Shown piece after piece: positions 12,804 to 24,389 of a stretch of DNA of 64,000 nucleotides. The position numbers and the translations under genes are program-made. Position 1 is the stretch's first letter, and each line of letters begins with the position of its first letter. Origin of the DNA: Cynocephalus volans (Eukaryota; Chordata; Mammalia; Dermoptera; Cynocephalidae); assembly GCF_027409185.1 (NCBI RefSeq), contig NC_084469.1, positions 30,308,293 through 30,372,292 on the forward strand, given 5' to 3'. Under the pieces are notes generated by a model. The model saw nothing but the letters and a program-made list of their open reading frames with translations. It was not told the DNA's origin and searched no databases.

Positions 12804-12823
12804 CTGTGGGGACAGAAGAAAAT
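12804..12823 (-). promoter_or_regulatory. Splice acceptor of the OR8B coding exon
   Basis: On the minus strand a pyrimidine-rich tract ends in CAG at 12804-12806, leaving a 16-base 5' UTR before the ATG at 12787. Olfactory receptor genes normally splice a non-coding leader exon to the coding exon at such a site. Functionality is inferred. Confidence 0.65.
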
Positions 12824-12865
12824 TCCGTTAATAGAGAACTCAGCTCTCTGCTTACAAACTCTCAT

Positions 12866-13467
12866 CCATGAAAATGGGACTTGGACTGGCAGAATTCATG
12901 TAAGTTTTCCTTTGTTTCATGAGGTTTGAATGCCACAACCACTCCTCAACATTTCAGTCACTCTGTCTTTTGTCTGCATGTGCTGAATGTGATAATTTTT
13001 TCTGTCCTTACTAGAAGATAGGTGGAATAGCTGGGTACAAATCTACCTGCTGATGAGCTTGGGGTGCAGAGAATATCTCCCATCTCTCCATTTCATTCAT
13101 CTGGCCCTTCAATTCCTAGTTTCTACTCATACTTCCACTCTTTTACTAGACACCTCAGTTCCCCTGTGATAACCATCAAGTGAGAGAGTGTTCCTTTAGG
13201 GCAGAGACCATACTAACATTCTGCTTCCTAAAGGGAGTCCCTCTTAGTGTATAGGGTTTCCAGATCTTACTACAAGAATTCATGAAGTCAACAATTGATA
13301 ACAGGTATTGAGTAGACCCTTGGTAGCCTAAGATTTATTATTACCATATACCCAGTGTTCTAGACATTTCTTCTCTATTCCATCCTAGCTAGACACAGGA
13401 TGAAGAAAGGAAGGTGAATGTGCCTTCACAGGTCTTTGTATGAAAGTATGAGGAAGGAATATAATTA
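12866..13467. other. Upstream region of the OR8B gene
   Basis: This should hold intron and possibly the leader exon and promoter. I could not identify a TATA box, an O/E-type site or a donor site with confidence, and no repeat is obvious. Confidence 0.4.
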
Positions 13468-13602
13468 ATTTGGGTGCTGGTTATATAGTTGTTAAGTTTG
13501 TAAAAATTTACCAAACTGTACTCATATTCTTATGACATGTAAACTCTTATACATATATACACACACACATATATATATGTTACACATCAATAATTTTTTT
13601 TT
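13468..13602 (+). mobile_element. Old L1 3' UTR end
   Basis: The segment 'gggtgctggttatatag ... ccaaactgtactcat ... tatgttacacatcaataa' matches the common L1M 3' end. A small at/ac microsatellite lies at about 13551-13578. Confidence 0.65.
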
Positions 13603-14441
13603 AAGAAAGAGACAGACCTTCTGTCTTCCCCCTGATGTCACTGCTGTGTTCTGGGTGTGTCACCAGGAGTTGCTGTAGCTGTCTTGCCACTGGACTGAGG
13701 ATGAAGCCAACACAGAAAGGATGAGATGAAATGAAGGCAGTAGAGTCAGAGCCCCATACTGCTGAGTTTCTTGTTATTCAATATAATACTTTCTCACATT
13801 TTTCATCAACATACAGAGTGAAAGAGAAAAATAGAAATTTGATTAACTCACCCTCCTTCCACTTAGAAAACTCTGTGTTTCACCTCCACTGCCTGGAGGA
13901 AGAACAGGCTTGGAGATATCAGAGCTGATCAGATGTAGTCACATAATCTTCTCCCTTGACTGGCAAAACATCATAGCCTAGATTTCACAATCTGAATGTT
14001 TCAGGAGTCATTCTGAAGTGTAGATCGAACTTTCAGTTATAAATTTGTCATAAGGGTGTGAAGGAAAACCAGAGACTTGACATCCAAGAGAGCACATGGC
14101 ACTTGCTTAAGTCTTATAATTCTTTTGGACCTGATTAGGAATCCAGGTCTCCTCAAGGACCTCCCCATAGTGATAAACAGTGCAGGAAAAAAATAATGGT
14201 GTCTGTGTTGACACCCAAATTAGTGAGAGTAGATGTGAACTTCCCCTCCGGGATTATACAGTCCCCAAGGGACTGGAGAAAGGAGCCTCACTGTGATTCA
14301 TAAAGATGTAAACAAAATTAATGTCATTGAAATTTTCACTAATTATAATTCTAGGAAGTATATTAGCATCAATAAGAATTTATGTATAATTTCATAAAGT
14401 TGATTTGTTATGCTCATTTTTCATATTCAGAGCCCTTTAAA
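13603..14441. other. Intergenic, no gene seen
   Basis: No exon, RNA gene or repeat family was recognised before the L1 B target site. Confidence 0.5.
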
Positions 14442-14457
14442 TAATCAGTATTTAATT
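14442..14457. repeat. Target-site duplication of L1 B, left copy
   Basis: The 16-bp taatcagtatttaatt is repeated exactly at 21024-21039, on the other side of L1 B. Confidence 0.93.
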
Positions 14458-14642
14458 TTTTAATTTTTATTATTTTAAATTTTATTTTGTCAATATACAT
14501 TGCGGTTGATTATTGTTGCCCCTTACCAAAACCTCCCTACCTCCTCCCTCCCCCCCAACAATGTCCTTTCTGTTTGCTTGTCGTATCAACTTCAAGTAGT
14601 TGTAGTTGTTATATCTTCTTCCCACCCCCACCCAGGTTTTTT

Positions 14643-14647
<5 letters not shown>

Positions 14648-14684
<37 letters not shown>
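14648..14684. repeat. (TG)n in the L1 B 3' UTR
   Basis: About 18 tg units lie just downstream of the ORF2 stop (as CA on the L1 sense strand), next to a G-rich tract. The same position carries CA repeats in copies C, D and E. Confidence 0.9.
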
Positions 14685-14687
<3 letters not shown>

Positions 14688-14701
14688 TTATATATTAATT
14701 T

Positions 14702-17700
14702 TTAGCTCCCGCCAATAAGTGAGAACATGTGGTATTTCTCTTTCTGTGCCTGACTTGTTTCACTTAATATAATTCTTTCAAGGTCCATCCATGTTGTTGC
14801 AAATGGCAGTATTTCATTCGTTTTTATAGCTGAGTAGTATTCCATTGTGTAGATGTACCACATTTTCTGTATCCACTCATCTGATGATGGATATTTGGCC
14901 TGGTTCCAACTCTTGGCTATTGTAAAGAGTGCTGCGGTGAACATTGGGGAACAGGTATACCTTCGACTTGATGATTTCCATTCCTCTGGGTATATTCCCA
15001 GCAGTGGGATAGCTGGGTCATATGGTAGATCTATCTGCAATTGTTGGAGGAACCTCCATACCATTTTCCATAGAGGCTGCCCCATTTTGCAGTCCCACCA
15101 ACAATGTATGAGAGTTCCTTTTTCTCCGCAACCTTGCCAGCATTTATCGTTCAGAGTCTTTTGGATTTTAACCATCCTAACTGGGGTGAGATGGTATCTC
15201 AGTGTGGTTTTGATTTGCATTTCCCGGATGCTGAGTGATGTTGAGCATTTTTTCATATGTCTGTTGGCCATTTGTATATCTTCCTTAGAGAAATGCCTAC
15301 TTAGCTCTTTTGCCCATTTTTTAATTGGGTTGCTTGTTTTTTTCAAGTTGTTTGAGATCCTTATATATTCTGAATATTAATCCTTTGTCAGATATATATT
15401 TTGCAAATATTTTCTCCCACTCTGTTGGTTGTCTTTTAACTCTGTTAATTGTTTCTTTTGCTGTGCAGAAGCTTTTTAGTTTGATATAATCCCATTTGTT
15501 CATTTTCCCTTTGGTTGCCCGTGCTTTTGGGGTCGTATTCATGAAGTCTCTGTCCAGTCCTATTTCCTGAAGTGTTTCTCCTATGTTTTCTTTAAGAAGT
15601 TTTATTGTTTCAGGGTGCATATTTAAATCCTTAATCCATTTTGAGTTGATTTTAGTATATGGTGAGAGGTATGGGTCTAGTTTCATTCTCCTGCATATGG
15701 ATATCCAGTTTTCCCAGCACCATTTGCTGAAGAGGCAGTCCCTTCCTCAGTGAATAGGCTTGGTGCCTTTGTCAAAGATCAGATGGCAGTAAGTGTGTGG
15801 GTTGATTTCTGGATTCTCTATTCTATTCCATTGATCAGTGTGTCTGTTTTTATGCCAGTACCATATTGTTTTGGTTATTATACCTTTGTAGTGTAGCTTA
15901 AAGTCGGGTAGTGTTATGCCTCCAGCTTTATATTTTTTTGCTCAGCATTGCTTTGGCGATGCGTGGTCTTTTATTATTCCACATAAATGTCTGGATAGTT
16001 CTTTCCATTTCTGAGAAAAATGTCTTTGGAATTTTGATGGGCATTGCATTGAATTTGTATATCACTTTGGGTAGTATGGACATTTTCACTATGTTGATTC
16101 TTCCAATCCAAGAGCATGGGATATCTTTCCATCTTCTTGTATCCTCTCTAATTTCTCTCAGCCGTGGTTTGTAGTTCGCATTATGAGATTTTTCACCTCC
16201 TTGGTTAACTCAATTCCTAAGTATTTTATTTTTTTGGTGGCTATTGTAAATGGGCAGGCTTTCTTGATTTCTCGTTCTGCATGTTCACTATTGGAGAAAA
16301 GAAATGCTACTGATTTTCGTGTGTTGATTTTGTAACCTGCTACTGTGCTGAAATCATTTATCAATTCCAAGAGTTTTTATGTAGAGGTTTTAGGCTGTTC
16401 GATATATAGGATCATGTCATCTGCAAACAGGGACAGTTTGACTTCATCTTTCCAATCTGGATGCCCTTTATTTCCTTCTCTTCTCTGATTGCTCTGGCTA
16501 GTACTTCCAACACTATGTTGAATAGGAGTGGTGAGAGTGGACATCCTTGTCTAGTTCCTGTTCTTAAAGGAAAAGCTTTCAGCTTTTCCCCATTCAGGAT
16601 GATATTGGCAGTGGGTTTGTCATACATGGCTCTAATTATGTTGAGATAGTTTCCCTCTATACCTAACTTATACAGGGTCTTTGTCGTGAATGAGTGCTGA
16701 ATGTTATCAAATGCTTTTTCAGCATCTATAGAGATGATCATATGGTCCTTGTGTTTGACTTTATTCATATGGTGTATCACATTTATTGATTTGCGTATGT
16801 TGAACCAACCTTGCATCACTGGGATGAATCTCACTTGATCTTGCTGAATAATTTTACGTATGTGTTGCTGTATTCTGTTTGCTAGTATTTTAGTGAGGAT
16901 TTTTGCATCTATATTCATCAAGGATATCGGCCTGTAGTTTTCTTTTTTGGTTATATCTTTACCTGGTTTTGGTATCAGGATGATGTTTGCTTCATAGAAT
17001 GAGTTTGGGAGATTTGCGTCCGTTTCAATCTTTTGGAATGGTTTGTAAAGAATCGGTGTCAATTCCTCTTTGAATGTTTGGTAAAATTCTGCTGTGAATC
17101 AGTCTGGTCCTGGGCTTTTCTTTGTTGGGAGCCTACTGATAACAGCTTCAATCTCCTTTATTATTATGGGTCTGTTCAAATTTTCTACGTCTTCATGGTT
17201 CAGTTTTGGGACTTGTGTGTGTCCAGAAATTTATCCATTTCCTTCAGATTTTCAAATTTGTTGGCATATAGTTGTTTATAGTAGTCTCGAATGATTCCTA
17301 GTATTTCAGATGAATCAGTTGTAATATCGCCTTTTTCATTTCTAATTTTGTTATTTGAATCTTCTCTCTTCTTTTTTTGTTAGCCATGCTAATGGTTTGT
17401 CAATTTTATTTATCTTTTCAAAAAACCAACTTTTTGATTCATTGATCTTTTGTATTGTTTTTGGGTTTCATTTCATTCAGTTCTGCTCTGATCTTAATGA
17501 TTTCTTTCCGTCTGCTAACTTTAGGTTTGGATTGTTCTTGTTTTTCTAGTTCTTTAAGGTGAAGTGTTAGGTTGTTCACTTGCCATCTTTCCATTCTTCT
17601 GAAGTGAGCGTTTAGTGTGAAAAATTTCCCCCTCAATACTGCTTTTGCAGTATCCCACAGGTTTTGGTATGATGTATCATTGTTTTCATTAGTTTCAATA

Positions 17701-18518
17701 AATTTTTTGATTTCCTGCTTGATTTCTTCTTGGACCCATGTGTCATTAAGTAGAATGCTGTTTAATTTCCATGTGTTTGTGTAGTTTCCAGAGTTTCGTT
17801 TGCTATTAATTTCTAGTTTTAATCCATTGTGGTCTGAGAAGATACATGGGATAATTCCAAGTTTTTTGAATTTATTGAGACTTGATTTGTGACCTAATAT
17901 GTGATGTATCCTGGAGAATGATCCATGTGCTGATGAGAAGAATGAATATTCTGAGGTTGTTGGGTGGAATGTTCTGTAGATATCTGCCAATTCCAATTGG
18001 TCTAGAGTCTTGTTTAGATCTTGTGTTTCTCTACTGATTCTTTGCCTAGATGATCTGTCTAATATTGACAGTGGCGTGTTCAGGTCCCCTGCTATTATTG
18101 TATTAGTGTCTATTTCCTTTTTTAGGTCTAATAGAGTTTGTTTCATAAATCTGGCTGCGCCAACATTGGGTGCGTACATATTTATGATTGTTATGTCTTC
18201 TTGATGGATCAGTGCATTTATCATTGCGTAGTGTCCCTCATTGTCTCTTTTTATGGTTTTTAGTTTAAAGTCTATTTTGTCAGATATAAGAATAGCTACT
18301 CCAGCTCGTTTTTCTTTTCTGTTTGCATGGTAAATCTTTTTCCATCCTTTCACTCTTAGTCTGTGTGAATCTTTATGGGTGAGGTGGGTCTCTTGTAGGC
18401 AGCATATAGTTGGGTCCTCCTTTTTAATCCAGTCAGGCAGTCTTTGTCTTTTGATTGGGGAATTTAAGCCTTTTACATTAAGAGTTGTTATTGAAAGGTG
18501 TTGATTTATTCCTAGCAT
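14702..18518 (-). pseudogene. L1 B ORF2 (endonuclease-reverse transcriptase), broken
   Basis: ORF2 normally makes a protein of about 1,270 residues that nicks target DNA and copies L1 RNA at the nick. The ATG is at 18516-18518 and the TAA at 14702-14704. The AP-like endonuclease domain is open for about 359 codons, with QETHLTH, the GDLNTPLS motif and [11 protein letters not shown] visible. After 17439 the frame is lost. The reverse-transcriptase part resumes at 17062-16412 ([26 protein letters not shown]) and is cut just before the catalytic FADD by a frameshift near 16412. C-terminal pieces follow at 16370, 15686 and 15346, the last with the cysteine-rich [23 protein letters not shown] region. 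At least four frame breaks are present, so no functional protein is expected. Confidence 0.9.
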
Positions 18519-18702
18519 TTTATTGGTTGTTTGGTTGTCTTAGGTGTCTTTTGTTCCTTGCTTTCTGATTTACTGTTTGGTTTCTGTGTTTGTTGGTTCC
18601 TTAGGTTGTAGATAGCGTTTTTGTTTGTTTTTCTCTTCATGAATGCCATTTTTATTATACTAGTGGGTTTAGATTTTTCTTGGGTTTTTATGGCAGTGGT
18701 AG

Positions 18703-19683
18703 TTATTTTTCAGGAACCAAATCCAGTACTCCCTTGAGAATTTCTTGTAAGGGTGGTCGTGTGGTAGTGAACTCCCGCAGTTTTTGTTTGTCTGAGAAAT
18801 ATACTATTTGCCCTTCATTTCGGAAGGATAGCCTTGCAGGGTAGAGTATTCTTGGCTGGCAATCTTCGTGTTTTAGTATTTTGAATATATCATCCCATTC
18901 CTTTCTAGCTTTTAGGGTTTGTGATGAAAAGTCTGATGTTAGCCTGATTGGGGCTCCCTTATAGGTGATGTGACGTTTCTCTCTTGCAGCTTTTAAGATT
19001 CTCTCTTTGTCTCTGAGTTTTGCTAATTTGACTATGACATGTCTTGGAGAAGGCCTTTTTGGGTTGAATATGTTTGGAGATCGTTGAGCTTCCTGGATCT
19101 GATGATCTGTGATTTTTCCTATACCTGGGAAGTTTTCTGCCACTATTTTGTTGAACATGTTTTCAATGCAATCTCCATTTTCCTCCCCTTCTGTAATACC
19201 CATGACTCAGATATTTGAGTGCTTAAGGTTTTCTGATATCTCTCTCAGATTTTCTTCAATTTCTTTGATTCTTTTTTCTTTCTTTTTGTCTGCTTGTGTT
19301 ATTTCAAACAGCCCATCTTCAAGTTCAGAGGTTCTCTCTTCAACTTCCACAAGCCTGCTGTTCAAACTCTCTGTTGTCTTTTTTATTTTGCTGAATAACT
19401 TCTTCAGTTCAGCAAGTTCTGCTACATTTTGTTTCAGGACATTGATTTCCTTGTACATTTCCTCTTTCAGATCCTGTATACTTTTCCTCATTTCATCATG
19501 ATGTCTAGCTGAGTTTTCTTGTATCTCATTCAGTTTCCTTAGAATTATCACTCGAAATTCCTTGTCAGTCATTTCAAGGGCTTCTCGTTCTAGAGGATCT
19601 AGAGTTTGAGATTTATTAATTTTTGGTGGTGTACTCTCTTGATTTTTTGTATTTCTGGTATCTTTTTTTTGATGTTTATTCAT
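18703..19683 (-). pseudogene. L1 B ORF1 (RNA-binding protein), one nonsense codon
   Basis: L1 ORF1 encodes a trimeric coiled-coil nucleic-acid chaperone of the L1 ribonucleoprotein. The ATG is at 19681-19683 and the TAA at 18703-18705, about 327 codons. The N-terminal half is lysine/glutamate-rich with heptad-like coiled coil (around KRLNEIQENS to LFEITQADKK). The C-terminal half shows the RRM and C-terminal domain motifs (GEENGDCIENMF, RPSPRHVIVKLAKL, KEWDDIFKIL). The only break found is TGA at 19207-19209 just before VMGITEGEE; the frame continues on both sides. Copy C has TGA at the same codon and copy E has CAA there, which points to an ancestral CGA. Confidence 0.9.
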
Positions 19684-21023
19684 TGTGGCAGGGGGTTTCA
19701 CAGTCCACCGGTTTGAGACTATTGACTAACTATGATGTTGCTGTGGTTGCCAATTTGGCATGCCTACCTCCATGACTGTTCTGTTGGCCTCTAGTGCCTT
19801 GTATGTGTGGTTTCCTCGGGTCTTGGGCCTCTCCGGGGAGCCACCTCTCTGGTCAGCTTGGACTCTGCTGAGCTGCTGGATCATGGGTCCGTACCACAGG
19901 GTGTGTGGTGTCTGCTGAGCTTCCACTTCCCATGCAGGACTTCTCCGTGTTCCATGCGCTCTGGCCCAGGCTGCTGGATCACGCAGTGGCAGCCCCACAG
20001 TTTGTGTGGTTTCTGTCAAGTCTCTGCCTCCCTAGCCAGATGTCTCCACACTCTGTGCGCACTAGGCTGGGCTGCTGGATCTCGCAGTGGCGGCCCCACA
20101 GGGTGTGTGTTTTCTGCTGAGTCTCCACCTCCCTAGCCGGATGTCTCCACACTCTGTGTGCACTGGGCTGGGCTGGGACGTGTCTTCTGCAACCCTCGTC
20201 TATCAGCCAGGCCTTCAAGAACCTGCTCGGCACTGCCTCACCGAGGAAGTCTACCAAGTTTCTGTTAGGCACAGTCGCTCTGGGAGCCTTTGTAGCACTG
20301 TGTAGATTTTTCTTGGGACTTATCACCTTCCTCCTGGTATCATGGTTATTTGTGTACTTGTCTTATCTCCCACACCAGAGCATGAGCTCCTCGGGGGAGG
20401 AGCCCGCAGCACACGGTTCACCTTTGAATCCCCCCGGCGCAGACCGACTCCAGTGCCCGCCCACAGTCAGCTCTCCGGCAGGTTCAAGCGAACTCAGGAA
20501 CGCTCCGACCACACTATTCCTAACCAGAAATCGGTTAGGCATTTTTCTGAACTGGTGGCCGCAGAGATGGTATCTGCCTCCCGGTAACAGGAAGTTTACC
20601 AGGGGCTGGAGCCCAGGGTGCGGTGGAGTGACAGTCGGCCCAGCCCATACTTCCTTGCCCTCCCGACGCTGCCCAGGGATGCCCCATGCCACCAGCCCTG
20701 CCAGAGAACTGTGGAGGGAGTGGGAGGGGAGGCCGTCCCGCAGGCCCCGGGAAGCCCCGCGCCAGGGCAAGCAAGTGGGAAAGCTCAGTGAGGAGCCAAG
20801 CCAGGCGAGGAGGACAGGCCTGGGGGAGCCGGGACAGAGTCGCCAGCACCTGAAAAAATGGAGGCAGCCCCGGGGCCGGTGAGTGGCCCAGTGGGGCAGG
20901 CAGAATCCGGGCGGGTGTCCTCCCCCCGAGCAGGGCCAGGCCTGGGGTCACTCATGGGGCTGGGCCGGGCCGGGCGGCTCACTCTCTGCCTCCGTGTCAT
21001 AGCCATCCCCGTCCTTGGCCCAG
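19684..21023 (-). promoter_or_regulatory. L1 B 5' UTR / internal promoter
   Basis: This CpG-rich segment precedes ORF1 on the minus strand and occupies the position of the L1 internal RNA polymerase II promoter. It contains a tandem 101-bp duplication at 19971-20172. Promoter function is from family knowledge and is not shown here. Confidence 0.75.
19971..20172 (-). repeat. Two tandem 101-bp units in the L1 B 5' UTR
   Basis: 'ctgctggatcacgcagtgg' at 19971 and 'ctgctggatctcgcagtgg' at 20072 start two diverged copies, each running through 'ccacactctgtg'. Copies C (around 41035-41140) and E (around 50160-50270) have a single unit. Confidence 0.85.
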
Positions 21024-21039
21024 TAATCAGTATTTAATT
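21024..21039. repeat. Target-site duplication of L1 B, right copy
   Basis: Exact match to 14442-14457. Confidence 0.93.
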
Positions 21040-21299
21040 GTGCATCGTTTATAGACATAAGTAAAAAAAGGTACTTTTATTGATTTTAAATTTTTTAAAT
21101 AAAAAAGTTGTATAATTCAGACAAATCCTCTAGTTCATGAAAATTTAATTACTTTGGGTTGTTTCAACTCAAAATGTCTTTGCTTCTAACAGATTAAAAT
21201 CAAATCTATAAGAAAAATAATTGTTAATGGGCTTCCACTTCAAGAAAATATGATAGAATTCCCCTGTGTGTATGAACTGGTGCTTGTGCTTGTGAGAAG

Positions 21300-21501
21300 G
21301 CATCTATTTTTTAAAACTTTTTAATGTAGAATGATTATAGATTTACTGGGAGTTGCAAAAGTAACACATAGATTCCCTTGAACTTTTCACCCAACTCTTC
21401 CCATAGTGACATATACACAAAATAGCAAAACTAGGAAATCAACAGTGGTACAATAGTGTTAAACAAACTACAGACCTTATTCAGCTTTCAGCAGTTTAAC
21501 A

Positions 21502-21560
<59 letters not shown>

Positions 21561-21910
21561 ATCTATGCATAAATCTCTGCAATTCAATTCCATGGGCATA
21601 TTCATGTAACTACCACTGCAATCAGGATACAGGATTGTTCTTCCACCGTAAAGAAACTCCTTCATTCTACCTCTTACTAGCCCACCTTCACCTCTGTCCT
21701 CTGGCCACCACTCCATTTCTATAGTTTGGTCATTTTGAGGATGATAAATATATTCATATAATATGTAACTCCTAAAATTGGCTTTTTGTTCACTGAACAT
21801 AATGCCCTTCAGGTCCATCCAAGTTATCACATGTATCAATAGTTTGCTCCTTTTATTACTAAGTAGAATTCCATTTTTATAAACCAAGTTTATTTATGTT
21901 CTGTAGTAAA
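21300..21910 (-). mobile_element. Old L1M (L1ME-like) 3' end, antisense
   Basis: Phrases such as 'gaacttttcacccaactcttccc', 'caatcaggatacaggattgttc' and 'gcataatgcccttcaggtcc' are diverged forms of the antisense of a common L1M 3' region. It is split by a (GT)n array. Confidence 0.6.
21504..21557. repeat. (GT)n microsatellite
   Basis: About 26 uninterrupted gt units inside the old L1 fragment. Confidence 0.95.
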
Positions 21911-23849
21911 TTAACTATTAGTAGGTCATTGTTTTAATACAAAACTATGGTTTATTTGTAGAAAATGTTTCAGGAGGAGGAGCTAGAGAATTACACTTGA
22001 GAATGGTTTTTCTCAGAATTTTCTTTAAGCCAAGAAGGTCTTATTCTTTTTCCTCCAAGAATAAAGACTGGGACATTCAGATTTGGGTAGGTCTTATAAT
22101 CTGTCAAAGACAAGGCAAACACAGCAGATGTGCCACCATTGCCCTTCATGAAAGTGTACAATATTGTAACTATCAGTCAGAAGTAATTCAAGGAAAGGCA
22201 TTTGAGTTAAAAAAAAATATGTAAGAAAAGTGGGAATTTTTGCTTAGTCTTACTCCAATTAACAGCCCCTTCTTCCAGCTGGGTTGATGCAGAGATTGTG
22301 CCAACGTGGGCCAGGCTATGAGGACTAGCAGCTATGCTGCAGAAAGGGCACTTGTTCAATTGTGAGCAGGTGGCAATACCGACAACATGTAGCAAAGTAC
22401 TGGAAGTGTTAATCTCAGTGACAGGAAAGCAGAGAGGGTCAGTGATTCTACTAGCCTGAGGTTGTGGTCATGCTTAAAGCAAGCATATTCTAGATTGACT
22501 CTGTGGGAATGAACAACCCAGATTAAAGAGAACCAAGTCATCCACACATTCCTGGAAGACCTGGAGATATATGCATGCATGCATATAGGAGATACAAAAG
22601 GCTATGGGATAAATTAAAACTGGGGCATCTCTGAACATGGCCTGAGCTTTGAACACACTCCCCTACTCACCACAGATGCCTCGGCAGCAGTCAGAAGCAT
22701 TACTGACTTGAAGGGTTTGAGTTCAACTTCTGTCCAGTCACTGGCCGACCACTTAGATACGCTGATGCAGGAGAAATCCCTCAGATGTCAGCCTTAAGGA
22801 GATGAACAGAATTTTTAAAAATCAGAATGGAATAATGTCTGGTTTCAGCTAATATTGAAAGCTTTATTCCTCCCTCATTTTTCCTCTTATGACTAGAAAA
22901 TTCTGGACATAGCATAATGAATAAACATAGAAATGTTCTGAAAGGTGAAAAGAAGAAGACAGACTGCCTAGGAATATTGGAACTTGAGGATAGTGTGATG
23001 GTGAGTTCCTTAGACATTCTTTTTTGCCTCCTACATATCCCAGATGGGACACTGGGGAAGCCTGCCACCCCAAACAACCAAAAGGCAAAAAAAGAAGAAG
23101 AAAATCTTTCTCTAACCAAAAGAACAGAAAGCAGATATCTTAGCAGAATGAAAAACATTTTTTAAGATATAAAACCCATCCTACAGCAGCCAAAAGCTGA
23201 AAGAAAAGCTGCCTCTCACCAGTGTGAGTGTTAATAACTGGTGAGCTAACCTTCCACATCTTGCTTGGTGGTTGTCACCTCTCCCAGGGTGACGGAGATG
23301 CAAAGGATTACTCAAAGCCCATTTCCTCAGAGTAGTGAGAGGCCCGAAGGGGTTAATCCCAGGAGCAATTCCCTCAAGAGAGAAGGATCCTAAGAATAAC
23401 CCCAAATCAGGTTTTCTCTCAATTTTTATTGCCCAGGCAAGAAAGTTACAGAAAGAAAGCAGGTGGCTACGATAAGAAACAATGAGATAATCATCATGGC
23501 AACACTTAGTTCCCTAAGAAACTCAAAGAAACAGCTGAAGGCAAGATGTGGAACACCCCCAACCTTGAAGCTTTTAGCTCACATACTTTCCCATCATTAC
23601 GTTTATCTGCACCAAGGACGACTGCCTGTAGAGCAATCACTTTTGCTGTATTACAATTTTCTTACCTACAACAGAGACTTTAGTCCTGGGAAAGTTTTCT
23701 TTTTTCCCCAAACTTAGCGTTTCTATGTGTATACTAAAAAGTTAGGCTATTCTCTAAACTACAGGGCTGTAGCCCTGCTAAAAACTAAGGGCTGTAGCCC
23801 TACTAAGCTACAAGTTAGGCCCTGTGTGAAATACATATGCTTTATTAAT
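21911..23849. other. Intergenic, no gene recognised
   Basis: Only short frames occur. Stretches around 22781-23165 and 23181-23717 are open for 60-125 codons but show no family resemblance, no splice context and no conserved motif. Confidence 0.5.
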
Positions 23850-24365
23850 GTTAGTATCCTCCACAGGTGGTAGCAAGAGGTACTCTGATTTCATCACAGG
23901 GGTGATGTCAGCAGGGCCAAATGGAGACTGAATTTTACCCCATGTCTGGTGGTGGTAGGTAGCAATCTAATGCCCCCATCAGCATGGTATAAATGGCGCT
24001 GAGTAACAGTCCAAACTTCCTCTTCTACCCAGAAGCAACAAAGTCAAAGCCATGCAAGTTGACACTCCACTTTCCCTATGAGTGTAGTGTCAGTGAGGCC
24101 AAGTGTTGAGCTTGGGTCCTATCCAACAGCAATGAAGTGGAACAAGGCGGGGTGAGGCATAGCATACTTCATCCCACACTGCACTAGGGTCAGCAAGGTT
24201 AATTTGGAAGCCACACTTCCACACCCACTTGGCAGCAATGAGGTTCTTCCAGTCAGTGCTCCACTTTGGCTTAGCAGGTGTCAGCAGGATGGAAGTGGGA
24301 GCTGAAATTCTATCTCACGTGCCAGAAATGAAGTGCTACAAGTCAGCACTCCGACTTCATGGATA
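23850..24365. repeat. Internally reiterated repeat, possibly L1M 5' UTR
   Basis: Related phrases recur every 90-110 bp: 'agcaatgaagtggaacaagg' near 24128, 'agcaatgaggttcttccagtc' near 24234 and 'gaaatgaagtgctacaagtc' near 24325, each linked to 'gcactcc' or 'cactccactt'. Old L1 5' UTRs have this texture, but the family call is from memory. Confidence 0.4.
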
Positions 24366-24389
24366 TGACATTCAGGTCCAAGTTCCCTT

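Larger units (their letters stand above)
14458..21023 (-). mobile_element. Full-length L1, copy B
   Basis: A 6.57-kb autonomous-type LINE-1 lies in minus orientation between exact 16-bp TSDs. Its order on the minus strand is a CpG-rich 5' UTR of about 1.34 kb, ORF1, a short spacer, ORF2, then a 3' UTR of about 240 bp with a CA repeat, a G-rich tract and an A-rich tail. The 5' end reaches about as far as that of copy C and further than copy E, so it appears complete. Both ORFs are disrupted and it is not expected to move on its own. Unlike C and E, its 5' UTR contains two copies of a 101-bp unit. Confidence 0.93.

Noticed and set aside
12788-12865. 26-codon N-terminal extension of the olfactory receptor
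   Set aside because: Family members start at MLARN-type sequence, and a splice acceptor lies inside the extension, so it is probably intronic.
20313-21006. Long overlapping open frames on both strands at 20.3-21.0 kb
   Set aside because: They lie in the GC-rich L1 B 5' UTR, where stop codons are rare; similar frames occur at 41.4-41.9 kb and 49.3-49.9 kb for the same reason.
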